DNA of 64,000 nt from Pyrocephalus nanus (Eukaryota; Chordata; Aves; Passeriformes; Tyrannidae): the NCBI GenBank assembly GCA_038380795.1, contig CM076260.1, positions 81,443,843-81,507,842 on the forward strand, read 5' to 3'. The position numbers and the translations under genes are program-made. Shown piece after piece: positions 1-12,989 of this stretch. The notes under the pieces were generated by a model. It had not been told where the DNA came from, ran no database searches, and saw only the letters and a list, made by a program, of their open reading frames with translations. The stretch's first letter is position 1, and each line of letters opens with the position of its first letter.

Positions 1-1976
1 GCCTTCGGTCTGTAGTGGCTTGGCTCTCATTCTCTCTCAGAATATCTTTGATTCAACTCCCTCTTGCCTGAAGTATGATATTCAGAACTAGACATCAGAC
101 TACACCATTATCTGCAACAAAAATATTACTGCCTTCTGTCTTCCATATGACACTGACAATTAATATGTACAAGAACAAAATATGGCTTCTTTTGTGACAG
201 TTTCATATTCCTTGATCATTCCCATTTGATACTTTGACAGCACAGCCATGTTCTTTCCTGAAGGAGGCCTGCCATGAAATATTTCCCTATTGGGTATTTT
301 TACGTTTCCATTTCCTATATGCAGCATTTTGTCTTTTCAGGTTGTTGGTTTGAAAAAATGCTTCTAGTTTGTAAGGTCAGTTTTAAAGTCAGACGTACTT
401 CTCCAAAAGGAGCATTGCATTTCTTCCCCCACTACAGTCTGGTATCATGTAAAAATGTTACCCAGGCTAAGAAGAAAAGAGCCTTGCCGAAACAGAATAC
501 ATCACTTATGGTATCCCAAGAGAAATGTCCTGGCATTTTGACAGCGGCACATGGATTGCTATTTAATAAGCAGAGTGGTTCAACAACCATGAACACATGC
601 TGTTGCATCTAGATAATATTTACTCAATTCATTTGATGGATTGTCATGCAGGTTATGTCAAATCCCTTACTAAGTTCAGATATGTCACATCTGCCTTCTC
701 AGCTTCCAAAGAGAACAATTACCTTGCCAAAATGACTGTGACTTCTTCGTCAGTATGGACTCCACTCGTCTTCAAAAATTCATAGTAACTATTTTTTTTT
801 TTCAAATTATTACACTTCAGAGGATTCAAAATAGCTTTTAATAACTTTTTCTAGTGTTTTTCTTAGCTTTTGAGTTTGCATTCAATGAGGATGGGCTCCC
901 TCTTTTTCCCCTTTCAGTTTTCTGAGATCTTCCCCGCTGGTAATAACTGTCCAAAGACAATTGCTGCCAAAGCAGAAAAGTCCATACAGATCTAGAGGGT
1001 GGCATTAAGTGTGCAGCAATATGGATAGCAGTACTGCATAATGTCAGCTGGTATTGATAGCACATACTTGGCTTCTGCAAATACCAAACAGGTACTTAAC
1101 ATTTTCACTGGTCTAGTCACTAAATTTTATATAAAAATTATATAAATTATCTGCAGAAAGATGAGCAGATCCCTTCAAGAAATGAAGCTGTTTTGCTCAC
1201 ATTTGACTTTTGCAGCACTGGGCTGCTAATCAGCAGTTCAGTTAGAATACATTTATTCTATTGACAAAATAAGAAAACCACCTTTAAGAAGGTTGAATCT
1301 GCATGTCTTTTGTCCTTTTCTAAATTCCTGTAAAGGAAAGCTTCCTTATATGAGAAATAACATAACCATACAATCAGCTTCAAGCCTATGTTGAAGTCCT
1401 CTACAAGACCAGTCTATACTTAAAAGCTTTTATATAGGAGGACCTAATAATGTGAATGGTTAATCAGTAAGGGAATTTTCCACAGTGATTCTCTGAAAGT
1501 GGAGCATTTTGAGCTTAATTTTTCATAAAAGAAAGATGGTCTTGAATTTCTCCCTGGAATAGTCCCACCAGCTGACTGGAGATTTAGAACCAGCTTGAAT
1601 GCAACAAGGAATAGCATTTGGTATTTTGATGTTTTCCTAAGGATTTAAAACCACATTAAAACTTAAGTAGCTTTGCAAAACCAATCATACTTGTTTATTA
1701 CAAACAGAAGTAGTATATCAAATTGCTAAACTCTGAATTTTTAACAACTATAAATATCTCAGTAATCACAAAATTTTTTAATAAGCCCTCAGCCTCACAA
1801 ATATTTTTATGAAGGCTAAAATCCTCTCGTGTATCATGAATACACAGCCTGTAAGCATGGTTATAAGTCCTATCAAGATCCTTCCCCGGAGATTTCCCTT
1901 TTTACATCTACATCATTCATCCAGTGACTGAGTTCTAAATCCTAAATGAGAAAATTGTACGTTCAGCCAAACAGTT
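1..1976. other. Unique AT-rich non-coding sequence, no gene seen
   Basis: I see no recognisable gene or repeat here. Open frames of up to 112 codons (for example 274-612 on the plus strand) have no domain I recognise, and their composition matches the surrounding AT-rich DNA. No CR1 tail or LTR end was seen. This is most likely intron or intergenic DNA. A diverged, old repeat cannot be excluded by eye. Confidence 0.6.
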
Positions 1977-2019
1977 GTGGTTGTTATTGTTATTATTATT
2001 GTTATCTGTGTGTGTGTGT

Positions 2020-2076
<57 letters not shown>
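1977..2076. repeat. TTA/TTG-rich run followed by (TG)n microsatellite
   Basis: A short TTA/TTG-rich stretch leads directly into an alternating TG tract from 2007 to 2076. The tract is about 35 dinucleotide units with one visible interruption, an A at 2024. It gives an artefactual open frame reading leucines and then alternating valine and cysteine (1975-2187), which is not a gene. Tracts this long and nearly pure are usually length-polymorphic. Alternating purine-pyrimidine DNA can also adopt the Z form, which is general knowledge and not shown here. Confidence 0.97.
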
Positions 2077-2078
<2 letters not shown>

Positions 2079-5000
2079 GAACTTACTGGGACTCAATCTT
2101 AAACCCTTTATGTCTGTCAGCTACTGCATTCATGTATCCACATTTCAGTTGAGGAATTTACTTGCTATTAATGAACATATACTTTAGGAAGTTGTTATAT
2201 CCAAGCTAAAGATTCATGCTTAAAAATTATATACAAAGAGAAATATTTTCTGTTTCACTAAGGTGTGAAAGCAATTAACCCTTGAAAGATGAGAGTAAAG
2301 GCTGTAACAGTATAGGAGGCAGAAGCAAAAAAACACATCAGAAAAAAAAGCAAAGACATAATTTGAGACTGAAGAGAGGATGAAATGGGCAGCAAGGTTG
2401 GGGTTGAGGAGGAAGTCCCAACAACAAACGGGCCCATTAAAGCAAAAATGGAAACCAAGTAGTCTGGGAAAACACTTGAACTCAAACTTATAAAACCTAT
2501 AGTGTGTTCATCACAACAATGTCAGTCTGCTGTGGAATTACAGACATACTTGATCAAATTTCTGCATCTCATTTACATGACCTTTATTCAACCATCTTCT
2601 CTACTAAGATCAGACTTGAAGTGGTGTTCTTGCTTTGAAACATCATACAATGTGATTTGAACTTGAATGAATCCACTTGGTGTAAGTTTAATACAATCAA
2701 AGAAGAAAATATTGTAGTTTTCTGTATGTTTGTAGTTCAGTATTTTTACTTTATTTCTAATTATTTCTAATAACTAATTAGAATTAGTTATTCTAATCTA
2801 ATAACTTCAGGTTTATGAAATCTTCCTTTTATCACTTCAGACGAAAAAATTGGTTCTGACATTTCCAAAATAATCAACCAAATGGACTCCATTAGACCAG
2901 ATAATGAGAGCCCATTTATCAATAATTAGTTTTATTCCCTTCTTTGTTGTACTCATCAGTCCTACAAACAGAACACAAACTGAACAAGTGAAGCTGAAGC
3001 TACAAGGATTCCTCATTATGCAATATTCAAATACTTGCAAATTCAATGGGTACTTCAGAAATCAATTTAATAGCAAAGGAGTAACAAATGAGATTTTAAT
3101 CCTTCTTTTGCTTTAATATTAGCTGATGTGGGTTGTCTGTCACATAAGGAAGGAGAAGTTGTACGATTTGGAGACCCATATGACTCTACACAGCACTAGA
3201 TTTGTGTGAATCCCTTTGAGAGAGTGTTTATAGTCTTTTTTAAGCATCAATGATGTCTATGAGTCTTAAACCTTAAAAGGAAATTCAGAAAAAGCAACAT
3301 TTATCTGAGGAAAGTAAATTATTCTTAGCTGAGGAGTCTGAAGATTCTTGTAGTGTTTTACGTCTGTATAGAAGAATATAATAGGATTTAATTACATAAA
3401 ACAATGACAGTCTTGCTTATGGAATTTTACAGGAAGCCCTATATAATCGTTCATCTACTGCAGATTCTTTAGGTTGTTTACAAATGGGTCATCCTTTCCT
3501 ATTAAATTAGATGGGATCAATTTTTTAAAACTTAATTTAAATTTGTTTGTCTTTATTAGGAAAGCAGCTGTGGGGCTGCAGTTTTTCAGAACTTTAGACA
3601 ACAAGATTGTTTCTACTGACTTCAGTGGGAGAAAGATTCAGCTACCACTGGACAGGTTTGAAGGTCATACACAAATATTAAAAGTTTCGAAAATAGTCTT
3701 TTCAGGTTTAACTCTTAACCTATAAGAAGGTCTTACCACATTAGCACTTCTGATTTTTTGTCCTAGCATGTCTGATATTCACTTAATTGCAAGCATATAA
3801 ACTGCAAGATTCTTCTCCCTTTATCATTCCAAAAACAATTGGCAGCAAGTGCACATGTGTTCCAGGGATCTGAAATCAAAATGTGCCATCAGGCTTGGAG
3901 CTGCTAAAGATACCAGAGAAATTCTTAGCTTGTCAGCTTTGTTTCTTTGCTGCCTTTGTGAAATAGAGTGTGCTATTATGGCAAAGACAGACCCGTCTTT
4001 TGCTGGAATTTTCTTCAAATTTGAGTAAAAGGTTTCTTCATGGCTGCTGCGAACAGTTTATTTGCCTTCATTGCTTCCAGGCAGTGCTACTTATATATTG
4101 CCTTCTGTCAAAGCAAGGCTGTACACAGACAATACCCAGTTAAACTGGGGAATTTGGACTCCAGGAAGTTTCTGTGGAGCAGATTATGAAGGTGTAAGAG
4201 CCATGGTGAGATCTGCCCATGACAGGAATAGATGGCATGAACAGTTAGCAACAAAAGACTGAAATGCAGGGACTGTGGAGAAAAATCTTTAAAAACTTGT
4301 CTTTACTTATATGTCCTATTACTCACAGTCTGTGTATAAACTCCCTAAACCAGGGGCTATCACTCAACTTTCAGAGGCAGGGCCCTAGGGCAGTTGGATC
4401 ACACTCTGTGATGGGAGCAAACCCACCATCTTGCTGCCTTTTTCCTTTTTTTTAATCCCAATCTGAATTTCTAGAGGACTGTGGCTCTGCACCATGATAA
4501 ATACCTGACTGCCTGCAGCCCAAAATACCCCATGGCTGGGGGCAGAGAACTTGCATGGCAAACACAAAAGCAGAGGCAGCTGGTGATCTGCAGGGTCTGC
4601 AGCACGAGCACACCAAATGAAGGAAGAACTTCAACATGCCACTGAGGTAGTCTGTGGTTCCTCAGCTAGTACGAGATTATTTTTGGGTTCAGATGATGAA
4701 AAAGCTGAAGAAAAGAAAGTGTTTGTTGGGAAGTACTAGAGTGGGACAAAAAATATGACTTGAAAAATTATCCTTTAAAAAGGAAAAAATTGCCTTGGAA
4801 AAATGTCTAGCATTAGAGATATTTCTAATTTTCAAGAAAAATTACAGGCACTCCATTGTACAAAAATGTTACTATACATTGTATAATTATGATTATATAT
4901 TTCAAGCTTTATTATGGAACAAAAACATACACAAAGGAAAATGCAAATAAATGCTTCAGTAGCCGTCTACCTCAGAAAACACTCATACCAACAGTGTGTA

Positions 5001-5668
5001 TTTGTGGTTTTTTTCTCTCCTCCTACCTCCTTGCCCCTAACCCCTGCCCCCCTGCCCAAAAAGCCTTGACCTTACTCTCTCTGTCATTTCAAAAAGGATT
5101 GATATTAATATCTAATTCAGTGTAAAACATTGCAGATGGTTATAAATAATTTTTGTAATTTTTATGAATCAGTTACAATTCAATTCACATATTAGCTAGA
5201 AGAAAAGGAATAGCTCTACCTCTGTTACTCAGTCCCGTTGTGACTTGAATTTCTCTTAGAACATTGAAAATACAGGTTTGGGACCCACACTAGCACTTAT
5301 GTTGAGGGCACTGTCCTGATTGTAGTGATAGTAAAACTTTCAGCAAACCATTGTTCTGAATGAGGCAAAGATAGATTTTGTCTTTCAAATCTCATTAGTC
5401 TCTTTACTTTGAGGTATTTTAACACTGGCTCTGCTCCTAGTAGCCTTTTAATGTCTTTCTGCAATCACTGGGTTGAAGAAGAGAGGAATGGCTCTCCATC
5501 TCACACAGGAATGGTACTAAGTAGATGTCTATAACAGTTGTCAGTAAGTTGACTTGACACTTTAACAGAGAGCCAGAAATGGAACACTTTATTATTTTAT
5601 TGTGGATATAAAATACTTAACAAAAAAAATTCTCTGTAATTTTCTTAAGCTTATACATTTTAATGCAG
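2077..5668. other. Unique AT-rich non-coding sequence, no gene seen
   Basis: No gene or clear repeat is supported. The segment includes a perfect AT-rich palindrome at 2769-2792, listed separately. Short open frames such as 3474-3725 and 4062-4262 on the plus strand have no recognised domain. The tail of the latter is discussed as a weak observation. The stretch 4330-4640 is somewhat richer in G and C without a recognisable identity. Confidence 0.55.
2769..2792. repeat. Perfect 11-bp inverted repeat, 2-nt spacer
   Basis: The arms AATAACTAATT (2769-2779) and AATTAGTTATT (2782-2792) are exact reverse complements separated by AG. Adjacent TTATTTCTAA and TCTAATAAC units repeat the same words, so the palindrome lies in a small TAATTA-rich cluster (about 2750-2810). 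It may simply come from local AT-rich duplication. No function is claimed. Confidence 0.85.
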
Positions 5669-5777
5669 TGGATGTGTCTCTTGAGGATATGATTTAGTGG
5701 TGTACATGGTGGTGCTATGTTAATGGTTGGCTTTAATGATCTTAGAGGTTTTTTCCAACCTTAATAATTCTACGATA
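5669..5777 (+). mobile_element. CR1 LINE 3'-end fragment
   Basis: This matches the 3' untranslated end of avian CR1 non-LTR retrotransposons, read on the plus strand. In order it shows a 'gtggatgtgtctcttgagg' block, a 'gatttagtggtg' block, 'taatggttgg', 'gatcttagaggt', 'tttccaacctt', and a degraded 'attctacgat' tail where the family normally ends in attctatg repeats. It is 5'-truncated, as most CR1 copies are, and has no coding capacity. The upstream boundary is approximate. The identification rests on remembered family sequence rather than a database match. Confidence 0.85.
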
Positions 5778-6590
5778 CCCTGTCTCTGTTTTAGAGAGAA
5801 GGGCACTGCAGGATGGTTGCTTTGGCTCCACCTTAGGATGAGTGCAGGCAGCTTCAGCATGGAGCAGAGGTTGGAGCTGAGAGCATCCACTGCCCTCAGA
5901 GTCCACCTGTAACCTCCATGTGGCACTCTGCAGCCTGGAATCTGGTGCCATAGGAACTGCACTGGAGGCAACCATGCTTTTACATAAGAATTTACTCATG
6001 TGTGCTCACTGTTCACTGATCTGAGATAGCAGAGCAGAAGATCTCAGAAAATTTTCCTAGTAAACACATTAACTGGGAAAACCAGTTTGTTAAAGCTCCC
6101 CTAGTAGTAGCTTTATTCAGTAAAAAGGTGAAGGCAGAGATCAGTGTTTTCCCCATCCTCCCAGAAATTATTTTAGATTTGCCAGTGGTGGCCCTCTGTG
6201 GTACCCAGCACCCAGGGCTGAATGGCAGCACTGCAGGGGGAGCTGCAGAGGGATCCCAGGCTCTTGCTAACCATACCAGCTGCCCTGAAATCCTGCTGTG
6301 CCAAAAACTGCATTATCCCTGCCAGGGAATCACCAAAACCACTTACCTCTGCACAACATCTGGGTACCTCTGGCACCCAACACGGGTGGTGGCTGCTCAG
6401 AGAGGTGTGCAGGCTTCGTTGTGGGAGTTTTTCCATAACCCTCATGGATGTTTGTGCCTGCCTCTGAGAAATGCCATACATCAGGACCCAGTGCATTTTG
6501 GCACCTGGTTGGAGGACACAATAATAATATTGGGCAGCATAGAAAGATAATAAAATAAAACAAATAGCAGGGCAAATTTTTTTAAAGTGT
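5778..6590. other. GC-richer unexplained segment next to CR1 tail
   Basis: This segment is visibly richer in G and C than its surroundings and is rich in CAG/CTG words. It holds overlapping open frames on both strands, the longest being 140 codons at 6128-6550 on the plus strand. None shows a domain I know. It contains TGGCACCCAACACGGG at 6371-6386, which resembles a retroviral primer-binding site, but no convincing LTR end is seen upstream. Candidates are an old unrecognised retroelement, a non-coding RNA exon, or plain unique DNA. Confidence 0.35.
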
Positions 6591-9500
6591 CATGGTTATA
6601 CATATTTTGAAGGGGTTTGGAAGCAGTCAGGAGTCTCCACCATTACATGGGCCTGATCTGACTGGTTTTTTTCAGTTTGCAGCATAACAAAGTTATGTTT
6701 CCAGAGCTGTCGGTACAGGAGCCTGTAGGGCCCATGCTGTGTACACTGTGATGTGCTGAGCCTCATCCCTTGTTCTCATGACCTCTCCCTTTTTGTGAAT
6801 TATTAAAGTTTCATATTATACCATTTGTCCTGTCTGTCATTTTTGATAACCTGGCAACTGCTACATTCACTTGCTTTTAATTACTCTGTCATCTAATTTT
6901 TTTTAAACATCTGTGTCCAGTTTCTATCTGGGGTAATTTTAATTGTTTGTGGATAATAGAATTTGAAAGGAATATAATTTTCTTATATTTCATTCTAAGA
7001 TAATCCATTGTGGTTTGCTACAGTCATCTGCTGCTGTTGATTTCCTGCCATACACATGATTTAATTACCTAGGGATCATTGTTATTACCATAAAATCCCC
7101 ATTTATTAACTACCATATCAATTCTCCACCCAGTTGCTTATTGATCTCAAATCTCCTGAGCAGCTGATCTCCTGGGGCACATTTCAACCCAAGTACAAAT
7201 CTAGCAAGTTCGCTGGAGTCACGTAAAAGATGAACCTGGCTCCTTTGGCATACTGATCTCCTGCCAGTACTTTTATTGAGATTACCACTGATTTTCCAAT
7301 CACCTGACAGATTTGATAACACACCGATTTATAGCTTCCGTGATTCATGATTCTACTGATACTGATTGGCCATTTGTCTCCATTATTTTTACCTTCTTTC
7401 TTCTCCTCTGGGATCCCCACACTTCTTTTTCTGTTTTTGTTTTTGTTGGCGTTGTTGGTGGTTGGTTGTTTTTTTTTCCCCTCAGCTTCCATCTACCTGT
7501 TCAACTTTGTGTTTTGTTTTCCTTTCTCTCTTCTTGTTCTCCTTTGTTTGGATACCTACCATCCTGTACAGTCTTGGTTTTGGTACCACCTTTTCTGTGT
7601 TTCTGTTATACCACCTGGAACCCCTTTTTCTCCCATCAGACATTGGTATACAATTTTCCCTTTTCCTTTTTTTTCCTTCTACTTTGTCTTTTCAAGTTGC
7701 AATTTGCATTTTGCACTTATTGTCAGGAGTCCTCTCTCCTTTCTCCTTCCTGACCCTTTGGGAACCTAATTCTTATTCATCTCACTACCTTCTTCCTCAT
7801 AATCTCTGGTACAAAGCACAGACCAAGTATATATACAGTATTAATATATAGATGCCTTGTGAATGTCTTGGCAGATTTAGTCTATTTTTCTGTTGGGAGG
7901 TAATAATCTTCTTCTGTCATATAAAACCTTTAGATGATATTTGAAGAAACACTATAAGATGGGAAGTATCCAGTTTACCGGTGTGGTCTGTCAGGCAAAT
8001 TTGGACTATGCTAAAGAATATATTTTCCCAAATTACTGTGATTTTTTTCAAAATTATGTAATTTATTCTTTAAAGTACAGATAAGTATCAATAATTCCAC
8101 ACTTTGCCTAGAATGCCAGTATAACTGACTGAATTTGAGCTACAGTACAAGTCTTTGGGATCTACATTATTGTCTCTGATCGATAAGTTAAAAACAAATA
8201 TTTATGCTCTTCAGGAATTAATGTTCATGGTAGGTATAGGCTCAAGCAGCAAAAGCTTTGCCTGGCTCCAGATCTGAAGCACATCAACATCATTTGCTAC
8301 TCTATGACTGAGATTTTTTCTGCTCCTCTCAGGAACTGCACTGGGCTCTGAGTCTCATCATCTCCACAGCAAAATGCCCATGGCCTGTATGTGGGTTTCT
8401 TCCTCAGTTTGGACTTTTTGTTCAAAAGCTGTCAGTATTTCGAATGAAGAGCAGCAGTAACTAAGGTTGCCCTGGCATTTAAGGAACCTCATATTTTCAT
8501 GTGTAAAGTTTCCTAGAAAACAATAGCTCAGCCTGAGACCAGAATAAAATGTCTTGCATAACAGACTTTAATTTCTCTAATCACTAGTATGGGAGCTTCT
8601 CTTAACCCTGTTTAAAGTAGAAAAAAAAAAAAAGAGGGTGACAAAACAACATGAATGAACTATTGACCAAGATATATAAATGTTTAGAAAATCCAGGGAT
8701 TGTTTCTTTTCATTTAATTATATAAATGCAATAAAAAATTCATTTTGAGGAAATTTATAATTATTGTTATAGATTTTAATTTTTTTTTCTTTTTACCTTT
8801 TTAAGAGAAGGTCCTCATTTTAGCTGGCCTTGCTGTGCTCATGCCACTGTACCAAAATAGGTAACAACTGCTGTGAATATATGCTTAAGGAGTAACTAAT
8901 AGAGATTTTCTATTTGCACTGACCTTTGATCTACTGGGTATATGTCAGAAGGACTGAAGCTGACTGCAGTGCCCTGAGGAGGGCTGTCTGATGCTTCCTG
9001 TGATGTGAGCTCTCTGTGTGTGGAGGAGAGGGGCACACAGGAGAGTCCTATTAACATTAATGACTGCTCTGGGTTGGCTGAGTGCCATTTCACTGCTCTT
9101 CATTAATGCTGCTGGATCCATTACTGCCTTCTTTGTCCTGGAAAAGCAGCTTTAAGTCTATGGACAGCACTGCCCTTATATGTATATCACCAGTGAGCAA
9201 GTAGACATAAAGAAAGCACAGGGCAAAGGTTTAGGAAAATATGAGCTCCAAAGAAAACTCATAGACCATCCAATTTAGAGCTGTTTCAGCCCAAGTGTAT
9301 GATGATGAGGTAGAGGGCAAGTGCTAGCTGAGACAGTCCTGCCCTGGCCAGCCAGAGGCCCAGCTGTAGTGCTGTCAGGGCTGCACCCAAGGGCTGACTG
9401 CTCCCCACGCGGCTGTGTGTGTTTTTACAAAGCTGTTTAGAAATGGTTTGACCTAAGTTTTATGAGAACAAACAGCCTGGAGATCGCTAGGGAGTTAATG

Positions 9501-12500
9501 AGGGTTAAGCAGCATGACCTTGATGTGTCTCTTCTTCCTTAATAGCTCTTTAAACTTGGCCCCATATATATTTGCTGACCAAGAGTTATTATTCAAGAGC
9601 ACTGACTGGAGTTCAAGCCTCGTCTATGATTAAATGAGGAGATACAGCTAGGCTGACAGCATGGCACTGTGAGGCTGTGGAGGGTAGGAGAAAAATCTGA
9701 GAGGAGAAGAATATAGTGAGGCAGGGTTAGATATCTACTGAAATCATTGAACATCCTAGACTGAAGAAGTCACCAGGGATATCACTGTCACATAAATTAG
9801 ATTGTGATAATTTATTATTTTATGGAGTGTCTCTCGTCCTTGAGGTCCGGGATGAGACAGGATAAGGCAGAGGTTGCACCTGTGACTGCTGCCAAGTGAT
9901 CCTGGAAATGGCTGGTAGCACAGGTTGGTCCTGGGCACTGGGGCTTTGTGTCCGTATTGCTTCCATCAAATCCTGCCTTCCCTTGCTGAGGGAAACGGTG
10001 TGACTCTTCTGATGAAAGCAGCTGTTTTGAACAGGCTGTTGGGCACAGCCCACAAGACAGGTAAAAAAGATTTGAAAATTCGGTTACCCCAGACTGTGCA
10101 CAGGGACATGTGCCAGATTACTCAGACCAATATGCAGCCCTGCAAGAAAGGAGACATGGAGGCTGCTTTAAAGTCCACAGCAGCCAGACCTAAGCCTGCA
10201 AGGTTTGAGCCAAGCCTTTAGTTAAGGATCAACCTCAGGAAAAAGAGGGGTCACCTGAGCACATGGATTGACAAACCACCACAGCCTCCCCAGAAGAAGC
10301 AAGACCCTGGTAAAGGAGAGACACCCTGCCAGTGGAAATTAGTCAAAATGAAAAGAACAACAAAATTTCAAGTGACTTGTCGAGAACTAGCTTCATGTTG
10401 AGGAAACAACAGCTGGTGGACTTTTTTCACCAACAACTGTTTTCCATGGTTGTTTTAATGGGTTCATAGAAACATTGAGTGGGTGAGTATTTCATTATTC
10501 TGGGAACTGCATTTGTTCTGTTGCCTGTGGAACAAGAAGAATACATTTATATCTCTTTGAATTAAGTCTGTGTTTTGTAAATGTGTTTAATGAATGAAAA
10601 ATACATTAATTGCAGTATTTCAAAATACAAATCAGGATGCAGGTGCAGCATATGTGTTTCCATTAGGAAGAAAGTTACTCTTCAGTAGCTATAAACATCT
10701 TCACTATTTTTTTTAATTTGTATTTGCCTGCTATTACTCCCTGCTATTTTCAGTTAAAAGAATATATCATTTATATTGGTCAGGATATATGAATTTTATA
10801 CCACATCACTCAGACTTCTTCTTTTATTTTTGAGTTAGTAATGCAATAGGAAGACATATAATGCCAAACATTTAATGAAAGCAAATAGAGCAAACATGAA
10901 TAGCAAGTCTTCTAATGAATAAATCTGAATAATAAAAATCCCTGTGGAGTGTAGAGGCAGATAGGTTAATTCTTTCACTTGAATTTTAATCCTGACTGGA
11001 AAATAAAATAGCAGAAGGGTTTTCACATTTAACACTTGGTTGTCCTTAAAACGCAAAGAAAAAGAGCTTTTATTCTTCATTTTTGGCCTATAGATATATT
11101 TGATTAACAGAATGAACAAAAGGATACTTATAATGTGATATATATAGCATCAGAGAGCATGGAGCACCAGCAGTGCTGCTCTGGTTGCTGGTATAACTTG
11201 TGGAAAAAAGAAATTGAAGAGCACTCATTGATTGGTTCTGAAATGTCATCATAAAAAGACAAGAATGAGCCCCCATTCCCCTCCCCAGCTCTTAAAACTA
11301 ACACAGAAGTAGAGATTAGAAGTTCTATCAATCATTCCTGTCTATTCTTTGGGTCTTGTTTTATTCTCTTTTCAATGATTCTTAAAAGGAAAGACAATTA
11401 AAAAAAAAAAAAAAAAGGAAGAAAAAAATTTCCAACAATTCAACTGCAAGTGAAAGTAAAACTTGCTTTTTCTCTTCTAAATGCCAATTGTTCTCAATTG
11501 AAGACATATTTCAGTAAAATTACTTGTTCATTTTAAAGGTTTCTTTTATTTTGATCTTGAAACATTTTTAGAGGAAATAAGGGAAATCTAGATTTTGAAG
11601 TACTATAAGAAGCTATGAATTATTTTGTTGAAAATCATAAAGCATCTTTTAGCCTTATAGGGGAAATCAAGGTTTTATCAGCATATCAAGAGTTATATGT
11701 CCAAGACTGGATGATATGTTCTAATCCCAGCCTTAGCAAAGTCAATGTGTGTCTTGGAATTAAAGTGCAGGAGATGCCTAGTCTGTCTAGACCATTTCTG
11801 TGATGCTACTTTTTTAACCTCGTAGTTTCAAGGTGGAAATAGAAAGGTAACTAGGATTATTTATCAATATAGAAATTATTCTTATTTCCCTCAATCTGCT
11901 ATATAAAATTTATTACTCTCTTTAAGGAATTCAGAATTGTAAGTTTACTCCATGACTAACATTGTGTCTAATAAAATCTCAGAGCAAAAGGAGAATTGTT
12001 TCATGAGCCATTTACAGACTATTTTCTCCTTTGCAAATATGAATGTCAAAATTAGATGCTAATTTGTAACACCCAAGAAAGCACATGACTGAAGACTACC
12101 TTTTGGGTTGGGCTGCAGAAATCATCACATATGTCACACCATCCCAAAACAGGGAGGAAATGTTAACATCCATTGATTCAGAATTGTACTTACAAGAGTC
12201 GGATGTCAAAGCCAACAACAGAACCACCTTTAGGATGGACAATAGCAACATGTGTAGGAATTAATCTAATCTCAGACATCCAGTCATGATGACAACAATA
12301 CATTTCCTAGAAATTCAGAATGATGTCAGGTTTTGTTAATAAAATTCAGTGGTTTGTACCAAAAACCTTAATATCAATTGTCCCTACAAAAAAAAAAGAA
12401 TTTATTTTTAACCAAACATCAAGATCAATAGGGAAAACCCCAAAAATTTTATACATGCAGATACACACACACAAGTGGGGTGTTTTTCCTTTAAGAAGCA

Positions 12501-12989
12501 AAGGGCAACACTTTGTTTCTTTTTATTTTACTTCTTTGTATTTTGTTTTCTGATAAGAACACTTCTAATAAAAGTTGATTGCTTTCAAGAAAGAAATGAC
12601 AGCTCAAAAGTGTTTGAAGAGAGAGAGCCATTCTGATAGCAGCGTATGAATCATAGAGAATATACCATAATGGACACTGAATAGAAAAAAAGCTATGTGT
12701 AGTCCTGCCTGGGTTATCAGTGAGTCAGGAATACCTTTTCACAGTGACACAAAAAGCAGATGTTCTACCTGGCACTGTCACCTATATCCTCATATATCTC
12801 CAGGCTATCCCTCTAGGTATACAGGTGCTTTACTAGGTTGATGGGGTCTGGCAAGCTGCTGGGTGTCTAGATAGCATCAGATTTTCACACCCGAACAACT
12901 CAAACACTATTAAGTTTATGATGGGCAACATTGAACCCTAAATTCCTGTGCTAACTCTGTCCATGCCGACCATCTCCTTTAACATTCTA
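6591..12989. other. Mostly unique non-coding sequence, no gene seen
   Basis: No supported gene. The stretch 7380-7770 is strongly T/C-rich. An A13-type run lies near 8620 and an A17 run at 11400-11416. The stretch 9300-10330 is moderately GC-richer with overlapping short frames on both strands (9925-10221 plus, 9820-10053 minus) and no recognised domain. Nothing else resembling a repeat family was recognised. Confidence 0.55.
7380..7770 (+). repeat. Pyrimidine-rich low-complexity stretch
   Basis: The plus strand is dominated by T and C for nearly 400 bases, with many TTTTC, CTTTT and TCTCC words. Stop codons all need A or G, so all three plus frames stay open across most of it (7313-7753, 7347-7769, 7366-7851). 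Translation gives Phe/Leu/Ser/Cys-rich low-complexity peptides that should not be taken as membrane proteins. Confidence 0.8.

Noticed and set aside
7313..7851. Three overlapping plus-strand frames of 140-161 codons reading as Phe/Leu/Ser/Cys-rich, membrane-like peptides.
   Set aside because: All three frames are open because the DNA is pyrimidine-rich and so lacks stop codons. The peptides are low complexity with no domain.
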